Origin: Candidatus Tritonobacter lacicola
GTDB taxonomy: Bacteria > Auribacterota > Tritonobacteria > Tritonobacterales > Tritonobacteraceae
Direction: 5' to 3'
DNA length: 64,000 nucleotides
Assembly: GCA_030765135.1 (NCBI GenBank)
Contig: JAVCDC010000080.1
Coordinates: forward strand, 33,336-97,335
Below are positions 42,208 through 49,581 of the stretch, piece by piece (the stretch's first letter is position 1; each line of letters opens with the position of its first letter). The notes under the pieces were generated by a model. It did not search any database, was not told the origin of the DNA, and saw only the letters and a list, made by a program, of their open reading frames with translations. The translations under genes were made by a program, and so were the position numbers.

Positions 42208-43557
42208 ATGGAAATATCATATCATCTTCTCAAGCGTGGCCTGAGCATCACCGTCGATGGTGTTTCCGTCTCCATCACCTACCCCCAGGGAGTTTTCGAG
42301 AAACTCACCCTCCCCCAGAAAAAGCTCGTCTGCGCCAACCTCGTTTACGCCAAGACCATTCCACTGCGCCTTATAAAAAATAACAGGGTCATGAAGTACC
42401 GGACCCCGGTTCCCGTTCTCAAGCCCTTCTTCGACAGTGCCTTGATAGGGGACATCGCGCGTGTCAACGACCAGTCCGACTACATGACGAACGAGACCCT
42501 ATTTCAGCGGTTTCTAGACACGGCGGTTCTTTTCCTCAGCAACGACTTCGAGGCGCCCGGGGACTTCTCGTGCGATGGGAACAGAGCTCTCCTGACGATG
42601 TCTTTCGGAAAGGACAGCCTCCTCAGTTACTGCCTGGCGAGGGAGATGGGTATCCCGTACAGGCTCGTCTTCATACGAGATATCCACGGTGACGATGAGA
42701 TGGACATGAAGCTCCGTATCGCGAAGCGGTTCATGAAAGAGCAGGGAGAGGAGATGATAGAGGTCATCGACAGGAGCGACGAGCTCTACAACGACGAGCG
42801 GATAAACGTCGCGACGCTCGAGATATGCCAGTCCAACGCCATGAACTCGTTTCTCCTGGGCCTCGTTCCCGTGGCGCACCATTGCAGCGCCCGCTACATT
42901 GCCCTGGGCAACGAGAAGAACCTGGACTACCCGTTCATGGATGATGAGGGCTACACCTGTTATTATTCATACGAGCAGACGGAGGAGTGGACGCTCCAGC
43001 AGGACGTCTTCATGAGGCTGCTTACCGGGGGCAAGCTCGGTGTCATAAGTCTTGTCAAACCCCTTCCCAGCATTGCCGAGATAAAGGTCCTGTATGGCCG
43101 CTACCCCGATATTGCAAGGTACCAGATGTCCTGCACCCTCGACGACGCGGCGGACGGGAAGAAGAACCACTGGTGCGAGAACTGCCCGACCTGCACGGAG
43201 ACGTATCTCTACCTGAAAGCGTTCGGCCTCGACCCCGGGAAGTTCGGTCTGAAAAAGGACCTCCTGGCGAAGAAGTTCGAGAGTTGCTTCCCCCTCTTCG
43301 ACGGGGAGGACATAACCGCCTACGAGAAGTCGCGGAACGTGCGGGACGAGAACCTCCTTGCCTTCTACCTCGCCTATAAAAGGGGCGTCGAGGGTTACTG
43401 CATGGACATCTTCAAGAGGCGGTACCTGAAGGAGGCAAGAAGGAGGGAGAAGAGGCTCCGAAAGCTTTTCCTGGCCCCTCATGAGACGCCCCTCGTCCCG
43501 CCCGAATACCGGAAGGCCCTTTACGCCATCTTCAGGGAGGAGTTGAACTCGATATGA
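42208..43557 (+). CDS. PP-loop ATPase superfamily protein of unknown function
   Basis: 449 residues. LLTMSFGKDSLLSYCLAREMGI near residue 135 is an adenylation PP-loop (SxGKDS). The N-terminal 120 residues are unassigned. HWCENCPTCTETYLYLKAFGL near 325 has a CxxCxxC likely to bind metal or sulfur, as in some tRNA thiolases and QueC-like enzymes; overall similarity to those is weak. The stop overlaps the GNAT start by four bases (ATGA), so the two are coupled. With the ATP-grasp gene it may form a small-molecule or peptide-modifying set. Confidence 0.65.
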   Translation: MEISYHLLKRGLSITVDGVSVSITYPQGVFEKLTLPQKKLVCANLVYAKTIPLRLIKNNRVMKYRTPVPVLKPFFDSALIGDIARVNDQSDYMTNETLFQRFLDTAVLFLSNDFEAPGDFSCDGNRALLTMSFGKDSLLSYCLAREMGIPYRLVFIRDIHGDDEMDMKLRIAKRFMKEQGEEMIEVIDRSDELYNDERINVATLEICQSNAMNSFLLGLVPVAHHCSARYIALGNEKNLDYPFMDDEGYTCYYSYEQTEEWTLQQDVFMRLLTGGKLGVISLVKPLPSIAEIKVLYGRYPDIARYQMSCTLDDAADGKKNHWCENCPTCTETYLYLKAFGLDPGKFGLKKDLLAKKFESCFPLFDGEDITAYEKSRNVRDENLLAFYLAYKRGVEGYCMDIFKRRYLKEARRREKRLRKLFLAPHETPLVPPEYRKALYAIFREELNSI

Positions 43558-44024
43558 TCAGGAAATTGATAAAGGACGACATAGTCCCGATCAGGGATTT
43601 TTTAGAAGCGACGCGCATGTTCAAGGAAGAGGAGCTTGACGTCGCCGTCGAGATGATGGAAGAGTGCGCCGGGGATGCCGAACAGGAGGATTACATCTCG
43701 TACGTCAGCGTGGCAGGTGAGCGAGTAGTCGGCTGGATCTGTTTCGGGAAGACCGACTTCTGCGAGGGCGTCTACGACATGTACTGGATATGCGTGGACG
43801 GCGAGTTCCAGGGCGAGGGCGTGGGGAAGAGGCTGATCCTCTTTATGGAAAAGTATTTGAAGGAGAGGGATGACCTGCGCATGATGGTCGCAGAGACCTC
43901 GTCGCAGGAGAAGTACCGCCCGACGTGCAGGTTCTACGAAAAGTGCGGCTTCTCCATCGAGGCCGCCCTCCGCGATTTCTACTCCCCCGGCGACGACAAG
44001 CTGATTTACGTCAAAAGGTATTAA
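43554..44024 (+). CDS. GNAT family N-acetyltransferase
   Basis: 156 residues. The acetyl-CoA-binding motif VDGEFQGEGVGKRLILFMEKYL near residue 85 is clear, followed by the RFYEKCGFSIEAALRDFY motif B region. The FKEEELDVAVEMMEE N-terminal segment recalls GNATs that neighbour ATP-grasp ligases in other genomes (recollection, not searched). The substrate amine is unknown. Confidence 0.85.
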   Translation: MIRKLIKDDIVPIRDFLEATRMFKEEELDVAVEMMEECAGDAEQEDYISYVSVAGERVVGWICFGKTDFCEGVYDMYWICVDGEFQGEGVGKRLILFMEKYLKERDDLRMMVAETSSQEKYRPTCRFYEKCGFSIEAALRDFYSPGDDKLIYVKRY

Positions 44025-44073
44025 CCCCGGTTATCCCTTCAGTAGGGTCCGGGTCTTAAAAGTTAAATATTAG

Positions 44074-45357
44074 TCAGGAAACGCCTTGCTCGATCAGGCG
44101 GCGGACGTCGCCCACCCAGGGGCTCCCGGGGATGTCCGACTGGGGGATGGCGCTCGAGCGGACGAAGAGGAATGCGTCGTCCTGCGTGTGCTTTCCAGTG
44201 AAGACGCCCTTCCGGGTCAGCCCCTTCGCGACGAGGCGGGCCTTCAGGTCGAATCCTTTGTGTGGAAGGACGACCAGGTCGGGGGCTTTATCGAGGTATG
44301 GGCCTGAAAAAGTCTCCTCTCTCCGGCAGATCTTCCTGACGACAGGGCGGCCGTCAACTGTCAACTCCTCGAAAGCGGCGGCGATTTCCTCGGCAACTTT
44401 CGCACGGTCATCCGGCTTCACGCAGCCCCGCGGGTACCTGTCCGTAAGGTTCACGTGTATACGTGCGGGGTCGAGAGCGAAGGCCCTGGAGCCGTCCGCG
44501 ACTCCGTTGAAGGAGTCGGGCGTTGCGTTCTCTATGTTCAGGAACCCCTTCTCCTTGAGAAAGTAGTTGACGTTAATTTCCTTCTCGATCACGCCGAAGC
44601 CGTGGTCGGAGAGCATCATGAAGAGGTCGTCTGCGCCGACCTTCCCGTATATCTCTCCTACGACATCGTCGAGTTTCCTGAAATGGTCGCGGAAGGCCCC
44701 GGCGTAGGGATGGCTCTCGTTCTCGAATGCCTCGAAGAGGAAGTGGCCGAGGCGGTCGGTCCCGGTGAAGACTAAGAAAAAGATGTCCCACTCCTCGTTG
44801 TCCCAGAGATAACGATATGTGCGTATCCTCGCCTCCAGGGTCCTGTCGAGATCCTCGATGAAGGCGTCCATGTCCTCGTGCCCCTTCATCGCGTCCACGT
44901 CTATCCTGTAGCCGAGCTCATGCAGCCTCGGGACGAGGAACCTGGGATAGGTGGCTTTCGGCAGGTCGAGGGCGACGAAGCCCGAGATGAGGACGCCGTT
45001 AAGCTCCCTCGCCGGGTAGGTGGCGGGTATGTTCACGATGACATAGCGCCGCTCCGGGGCCTCCTCCCAGAATGTTTTTGCCTTGAGGTCGTTGAAGTTG
45101 GGGAAGGAGAAGTCGTATGTATCGGGAGCGAGGTTCATGAAGCCGTAGATGTCGTGCTCGCCGGGGTTCTTTCCCGTGATTATGGTGGACCAGGCCACGC
45201 ACGATATGTCAGGCACGGTGGACTCCATCTTCCTGAGCGTCCCGTCTCCAAGGATTCTTCCCATGTTGGGCATTGTTCCGTCTGACACGTACCTCGTTAT
45301 CAGGGGGTGGGGCACGCCGTCCATGCCTATGATGATTCCCCGTCTTTTTCCCGCCAT
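44074..45357 (-). CDS. Alkaline-phosphatase-superfamily protein, cytoplasmic type
   Basis: 427 residues with no signal peptide. IIIGMDGVPHPLITRYVSDG, CVAWSTIITGKNPGEHDIYGF (nucleophile region) and MMLSDHGFGVIEKEINVNYFL give the complete metal-binding framework of type I phosphodiesterase/nucleotide pyrophosphatase-like enzymes; FTGTDRLGHFLF supplies the central Asp/His. A GGAGG precedes ATG 45357. It ends the minus-strand cluster containing CysN, CysD and two other such enzymes. The substrate may be a nucleotide sulfate, phosphate ester or similar (inference). Confidence 0.82.
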   Translation of the reverse strand: MAGKRRGIIIGMDGVPHPLITRYVSDGTMPNMGRILGDGTLRKMESTVPDISCVAWSTIITGKNPGEHDIYGFMNLAPDTYDFSFPNFNDLKAKTFWEEAPERRYVIVNIPATYPARELNGVLISGFVALDLPKATYPRFLVPRLHELGYRIDVDAMKGHEDMDAFIEDLDRTLEARIRTYRYLWDNEEWDIFFLVFTGTDRLGHFLFEAFENESHPYAGAFRDHFRKLDDVVGEIYGKVGADDLFMMLSDHGFGVIEKEINVNYFLKEKGFLNIENATPDSFNGVADGSRAFALDPARIHVNLTDRYPRGCVKPDDRAKVAEEIAAAFEELTVDGRPVVRKICRREETFSGPYLDKAPDLVVLPHKGFDLKARLVAKGLTRKGVFTGKHTQDDAFLFVRSSAIPQSDIPGSPWVGDVRRLIEQGVS

Positions 45358-45497
45358 CTTCGACCTCCGTATTTCCGTATTGCAGAAGTCTTACAATAAA
45401 GGCTCTCTTCCTATCTTTCCAGTGAATTTCTATGCCATAGTTGTATAAATACTTTGGGTTCTCTTTCACTTTGTGTGCGTAGAAGCTTTTCTGTAAA

Positions 45498-45730
45498 ACC
45501 ACGGAGCACACTGAGACCACGGAGTGAAATACAAGAGGCTGAGTCACTGCCGTCGGAATCCAGAAAGATAGGACGCAGATAAACGCTGATTATCAGGATT
45601 GTATCTGATTTTGATTATCTCCGAAGATCTGCGAGAATCTGCGTCCCATACTATAGTTACGAAGCTAAGCTCGAAAGTGATTGCTTTATTCTCCGATTAT
45701 CTTCTCCGTGAACTCCGTGCTCTCCGTGGT
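45498..45730. repeat. Nested fold-backs: CACGGAG words enclosing GACGCAGAT words
   Basis: Outer arms ACCACGGAGCACACTGAGACCACGGAGT (45498-45525) and CTCCGTGAACTCCGTGCTCTCCGTGGT (45704-45730). Inside them GGACGCAGATAAACGCTGATTATCAGGA (45571-45598) is inverted in ATCTGATTTTGATTATC...GCGAGAATCTGCGTCC (45603-45646), and the TATAGTTACGAAGCTA module lies at 45652-45667. Confidence 0.9.
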
Positions 45731-45793
45731 GTATACTGAAGATTACCCCACACTATTCGGGAAAGACCTATATTTTGTAGGCCACCGCTTTTC

Positions 45794-46001
45794 GAAGACA
45801 CTGAGCAAAGCCGAAGGGAACTGTGGCTTTCTTGTAACGGCTCACTTCGACACATTCGACAAGCTCAGCGTTTTAAAAAACCGTGGAATTCATTTCGCAG
45901 GTGTAGGAACGTCCTCGCGGGAGAGAGGACACTGCGTGTGTCTGGAAGGAAGTAGTAATCTTGTACTTCCAGCAACCAGCAACGAGAAACCAGCAACCGC
46001 C
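45794..46001. repeat. CTGAGC fold-back and AGCAACC array
   Basis: GAAGACACTGAGCAAAGCCGAAG (45794-45816) is partly inverted in CTTCGACACATTCGACAAGCTCAGCG (45846-45871). CCAGCAACCAGCAACGAGAAACCAGCAACCGCC (45969-46001) abuts the cysN stop. The whole 45358-46001 gap is repeats; the track ORF 45681-46298 is not a gene. Confidence 0.65.
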
Positions 46002-47240
46002 TTAAAGGCTGTGCGTTATTATGCCGCCGGCTACGATGTCGTTCCCGCGCTCGAGGACGAAGCGGCCCAGTTCGGGGATGAAGCGGAACAGCTCGAAGGA
46101 GACGGGCTTCTCGCACTCTATGAGTATCTCGCCCACCTCGTTCTCCTTAAGCACCCTGGCGTTATCCTCGATTACGTCGAGGGTGGAGGAGTCTATCCTT
46201 CGCATGATCTCCTTGACGGTGCAGGGGGTCTCCTGCGTGTTGGCGCGGAAGGTGAGCTTCTCGCCGATATCGAAGGCCTGGGGGGACATCCAGAATAGGG
46301 TGGCGATGATTTTCTTTCCCGTCCGCGGGCGGTTGCCGGGATCGCTCAGGAGGTCGCCCCTCTTGGCTGTTCCGTCATCGGAGATGGTGATGCCTATGCT
46401 TTCACAGGCCTCCGCGGAGTGTCTCTCCCTGTTGAACTCCAGTACGCCGGTTATTTTGACCTTGATGTCCTCGGGGAGGAGGACGAGCTCTTCGCCGTCC
46501 TTGAGTTTCCCTGACTCGATCCTTCCGGCGATTATCCTTTTGCCCTCGACCTCGTACACGTCCTGGACGGGCATGCGGAGCGGCTTCTCCGAGATGTCCT
46601 TGTCCTTCTCCAGCGCGTCCAGAGCACCGAATACGGTCGGCCCGTCGTACCATGGTATCTTGTCCGACTTCTTCGCGAAGTTTTCGCCGAGTGTCCCGAC
46701 GGCGGGCACTATATACGACGGTGTGATGTCCAGCCTTTTAAGAAATGCGGTTACCTCGTCCCTCACCTCCTCGAAGCGCTCCCGGCTGTAATCGACGAGG
46801 TCCATCTTGTTCATTACCAGGATGTTCTTCTTGAGGTTGAGCATGCCGAGTATGTAGGCGTGGCGCTTCGTCTGCTCCTGGACCCCTTCGTCCACGTCTA
46901 TAACGAGGATCGAGGTCTCGGCCTGGCTCGCGCCGGTGATCATGTTCTTCATGAACTCCTTGTGCCCCGGTGCGTCTATGATGACGTAGTCCCTCGACGG
47001 GGTGTTGAAGAAGGTCTGGGCGGTGTCTATGGTGATGCCGCGCTCACGCTCCTCCCTGAGGTGGTCCATGACGAATGCGAACTCAACGGGCATTCCCATC
47101 TCCTCGCACGTCTTGCGTATAACCTCCATCCTGTCGGGCGGGAGGGAGCCCGTGTCGTAGAGCAGCCTGCCGATGAGCGTGGACTTGCCGTGGTCCACGT
47201 GGCCGACGATGACGATCTTCATGCTTTCTCTCTTGCCCAT
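46002..47240 (-). CDS. cysN: Sulfate adenylyltransferase subunit 1 (CysN-type GTPase)
   Basis: 412 residues. The G1 motif [10 protein letters not shown]3 DAPGHKEF, G4 MNKMDL and switch region [17 protein letters not shown] are those of EF-Tu-like translation GTPases; CysN is the sulfate-activating member and is confirmed by CysD upstream. It drives ATP sulfurylase by GTP hydrolysis to make APS. GAGAGG precedes ATG 47240; ATG 47222 is possible. No APS kinase domain is fused. Since downstream APS/PAPS reductase genes are absent here, the sulfate could serve sulfation as well as assimilation. Confidence 0.88.
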   Translation of the reverse strand: MGKRESMKIVIVGHVDHGKSTLIGRLLYDTGSLPPDRMEVIRKTCEEMGMPVEFAFVMDHLREERERGITIDTAQTFFNTPSRDYVIIDAPGHKEFMKNMITGASQAETSILVIDVDEGVQEQTKRHAYILGMLNLKKNILVMNKMDLVDYSRERFEEVRDEVTAFLKRLDITPSYIVPAVGTLGENFAKKSDKIPWYDGPTVFGALDALEKDKDISEKPLRMPVQDVYEVEGKRIIAGRIESGKLKDGEELVLLPEDIKVKITGVLEFNRERHSAEACESIGITISDDGTAKRGDLLSDPGNRPRTGKKIIATLFWMSPQAFDIGEKLTFRANTQETPCTVKEIMRRIDSSTLDVIEDNARVLKENEVGEILIECEKPVSFELFRFIPELGRFVLERGNDIVAGGIITHSL

Positions 47241-47270
47241 ATCAACCTCTCTTTAAATAATCTTTTTAAT

Positions 47271-47354
47271 TAACCGCGGATTAAACGGATTAGACTGATT
47301 ACTTGGAATAATTTACCAGGGGGATTCTTTACAATCCGCTACATCCGCGGTTCA
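47271..47354. repeat. CGGATT word fold-back
   Basis: TAACCGCGGATTAAACGGATTAGACTGATT (47271-47300) with inverse CAATCCGCTACATCCGCGGTTCA (47332-47354) between cysD and cysN, without disturbing either frame. Confidence 0.85.
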
Positions 47355-47393
47355 AGCCAGTTTCTTTTCCTCTTTAAACTTTTAACCGTTTTC

Positions 47394-48197
47394 CTACATA
47401 TAACCGAGGGCGCGGAGCTTCTGCATGGTGTAAGCGTCCTCCTTGTCCTGGGCCCTTCCCGATCGCTCCGAGACGTCGGTCGTCTCGATCTCGTGGATTA
47501 TCTTGTCGATATCGTCCGCGTCGGAGTCCACGGTCGTGCAGCAGCAGGCGCACCCGATTGAGCGGTAGCGCTTGCCGTTCTTGGCGAAGTATAGATCCAC
47601 GACGGGGAGGTCTTCCTTCTTTACGTAGCGCCAGATATCAAGCTCCGTCATGTGGAGAATCGGGTGGACTCTCAGGTGGTCGTGCCCTTCGGTGCTCGAC
47701 TTGAACTGGTCCCACAGCTCCGGCGGCTGGTCCTCGTAGTTCCACTTGAAATGCTCGTCGCGGGGAGAGAAGTAGCGCTCCTTCGAGCGTATGCCGTGCT
47801 CGTCGCGCCTGATTCCCAGGAGTATGGCGTCGAGCTGCAGCTCGGCCAGGAAGTCCTTCAGCGCCTGGGTCTTGAGCGCGTTGCAGCAGTCCAGCTTGGC
47901 GCCCTTGTCCGGCCCCATGCCGGCGTCGATCGCCCTGTCGTTTCTGGCGACTTTCAGGTCCAGGTTCCACTCCTTTGCGTACTTTTCGCGGAACTCGTAT
48001 ATCTCCTTGAACTTGTAGCTCGTATCGATGTGAATTATGGGGAAGGGAACCTCGCCGAAGAATGCCTTCCGGCACATCCAGAGGAGGGACGTCGAGTCCT
48101 TCCCGATGGACCATAGCATGCCGATCCTGTCGAACCTGCTGTAGGCCTCCCGTATCACGTAGATTGTTTTGCTCTCAAGCTCCGTCAGGTAATCCAT
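47394..48197 (-). CDS. cysD: Sulfate adenylyltransferase subunit 2 (CysD)
   Basis: 267 residues. The PP-loop SIGKDSTSLLWM near residue 30, HIDTSYKFKEIYEFREKY, and the C-terminal IGCACCCTTVDSDADDID region with RSGRAQDKEDAYTMQKLRALGYM are CysD signatures. CysD forms the catalytic subunit of ATP sulfurylase with CysN. AGGAGG precedes ATG 48197. The family's usual C-terminus (RQGYF/M) here reads LRALGYM, which resembles the tails of the alkaline-phosphatase proteins. Confidence 0.92.
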   Translation of the reverse strand: MDYLTELESKTIYVIREAYSRFDRIGMLWSIGKDSTSLLWMCRKAFFGEVPFPIIHIDTSYKFKEIYEFREKYAKEWNLDLKVARNDRAIDAGMGPDKGAKLDCCNALKTQALKDFLAELQLDAILLGIRRDEHGIRSKERYFSPRDEHFKWNYEDQPPELWDQFKSSTEGHDHLRVHPILHMTELDIWRYVKKEDLPVVDLYFAKNGKRYRSIGCACCCTTVDSDADDIDKIIHEIETTDVSERSGRAQDKEDAYTMQKLRALGYM

Positions 48198-48208
48198 TAC
48201 AACTCCTC

Positions 48209-49033
48209 CTAAAACTCAACTTTGAAAAATCGTTTGAATATTATACCGAATACTATCGCCAGCAGGAAATAAACGATGCTCCAGTGCAGGTTGAGGCCGA
48301 AAAAACCGATAGTCGCGTGAGTGTAGCCCACAAATACGCTCCGTACGGGCAGCTTGCTTTCTATGGGGGGCTCCCCCGGGCAGATGAGGGCGCCCAGGAC
48401 GACGGACCTCTCCCTGACCGGGTAGATCCTCCGCACCCCTTTCCCTGCGTCCACGCCCTTGCCGATCCGGGCGCCGCCGATCTTGAATACAACCTCGTGC
48501 ATGCCCCTGTCCTCGACCCTGATTCTCCAGTCTATCTCGTTGAGCGCCGCTATCCTCAGGGGCGGAGTCTCCACCGTCAGGCCTTCGGAGGCCGTCAGCT
48601 CCACGCCGGCGTTCACGGCTTTCGTCCCCTCTGAGAGCTTGATCGACACGGGTACGACATCGCCGGGCGCGAGGTGAGAGTAGCCGTACCTGAGCTGCAT
48701 CTGGACGCAGACGATGAGGATCGGGACGAGCACCACTGCGAAGGGGAGGAGGGAGTGACCCATGTAGCGGAGCACGTTCGAGAAGACCTTCCCCTGCGAG
48801 CCGAGTATCTGTGAAATATCGTCCCGGAAGAGGTAGATGCCGAGGAAATGGCCCTGTATCCGCTTCTTGAGCAGTTTTATAGCTTGCTGGTTGGAGACAT
48901 GCTTGTAGATATAGAGGACGAAGAAGGCCGTCAGGAGTGCCAGGAAAGCCACGCCCCACACGGGCGCCAGGTTTCTGAAAGGATAGAGCAGGACATCAAA
49001 CGCCCTGGCCAGGATACTGAATAAAGCGTACAT
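48209..49033 (-). CDS. Membrane protein of unknown function, upstream of cysD
   Basis: 274 residues with four predicted helices: about residues 25-42, 92-110 and near the C-terminus, plus a large middle domain (PVSIKLSEGTKAVNAGVELTASEG) rich in beta strands. KHVSNQQAIKLLKKRIQGHFLGIYLFRDD resembles the coiled-coil hairpin following TM1 in Oxa1/YidC-like DUF106 proteins, but other family motifs are not obvious. It starts a few bases from the ATGAGTTAT array and is followed after eleven bases by cysD, so it is likely cotranscribed with cysDN. Function unknown. Confidence 0.6.
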   Translation of the reverse strand: MYALFSILARAFDVLLYPFRNLAPVWGVAFLALLTAFFVLYIYKHVSNQQAIKLLKKRIQGHFLGIYLFRDDISQILGSQGKVFSNVLRYMGHSLLPFAVVLVPILIVCVQMQLRYGYSHLAPGDVVPVSIKLSEGTKAVNAGVELTASEGLTVETPPLRIAALNEIDWRIRVEDRGMHEVVFKIGGARIGKGVDAGKGVRRIYPVRERSVVLGALICPGEPPIESKLPVRSVFVGYTHATIGFFGLNLHWSIVYFLLAIVFGIIFKRFFKVEF

Positions 49034-49046
49034 GATTAATTCAGTT

Positions 49047-49100
49047 TATGAGTTATATGAGTTATATGAGTTTTATGAGTTCAATGAGTTACTGAGTTCT
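49047..49100. repeat. ATGAGTTAT nonamer array
   Basis: About five ATGAGTT(AT/TT/CA) units in the gap upstream of the membrane protein gene; the array reaches the stop codon region of the RHH gene. The same word occurs at 32950-32990. Confidence 0.85.
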
Positions 49101-49287
49101 ATGATAGATAGCCGAGTCCGCGCAGTTTCTCCTTCACCTTTTCCTCGTCGTCGCCGGCGTCGATGTCCCGGACGGTTTTTTCGAGGATGTGGATGATGAA
49201 CTCCTCGGTGCTCGAGTAGCCCGCCGTTCCGGCGCATTTCTCGAGCTTCTCGTATAAATCGCTCTCGATCTTTATCTTCTTCGCCAT
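49099..49287 (-). CDS. Small ribbon-helix-helix-like protein
   Basis: 62 residues with an ideal GGGAGGGG ribosome binding site before ATG 49287. KKIKIESDLYEKLEKCAGTAGYSSTEEFIIHILEKTV has the strand-helix-helix pattern of CopG/Arc DNA-binding proteins, usually dimeric regulators. A charged tail then ends KLRGLGYLS, the tail motif shared with CysD and the alkaline-phosphatase proteins. It may autoregulate the cluster. No toxin gene partner is next to it. Confidence 0.65.
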   Translation of the reverse strand: MAKKIKIESDLYEKLEKCAGTAGYSSTEEFIIHILEKTVRDIDAGDDEEKVKEKLRGLGYLS

Positions 49288-49397
49288 ATTACCCCTCCCT
49301 GTCTTTATTCATGGATAGTATTCCTTCTTTCTTCTTCACGAATTTTCACCAATTTCGCAAATTCAAGAAAGGAACCCTTGCAATTAAAATAAATATT

Positions 49398-49479
49398 AAA
49401 CCGCGGATTATACGGATTGAACGGATTTGTATTTATACCTGTTCTTTTAATCAGTCTAATCCGTTAAATCCGTGGTTCC
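49398..49479. repeat. CGGATT word fold-back
   Basis: AAACCGCGGATTATACGGATTGAACGGATTT (49398-49428) with inverse AATCAGTCTAATCCGTTAAATCCGTGGTTCC (49449-49479); loop 20 bases. Same family as 12978 and 47271. It accounts for most of the 49288-49581 gap. Confidence 0.9.
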
Positions 49480-49581
49480 ATTTCTTCACCTTTAATTCCT
49501 CTTCATGTCTTTTAAGCTTGCATGCCTCAGGCGAGGTCTTTACGGTTCCATTTTTTCATTGAACATTGTTTATTCGTTTTT

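Noticed and set aside
45681-46298. 205-aa plus-strand ORF in the repeat region
   Set aside because: Starts in intergenic repeats and runs into antisense cysN; no ribosome binding site or family pattern.
49311-49562. 83-aa plus-strand ORF
   Set aside because: Runs through the CGGATT fold-back and has no translation signals.
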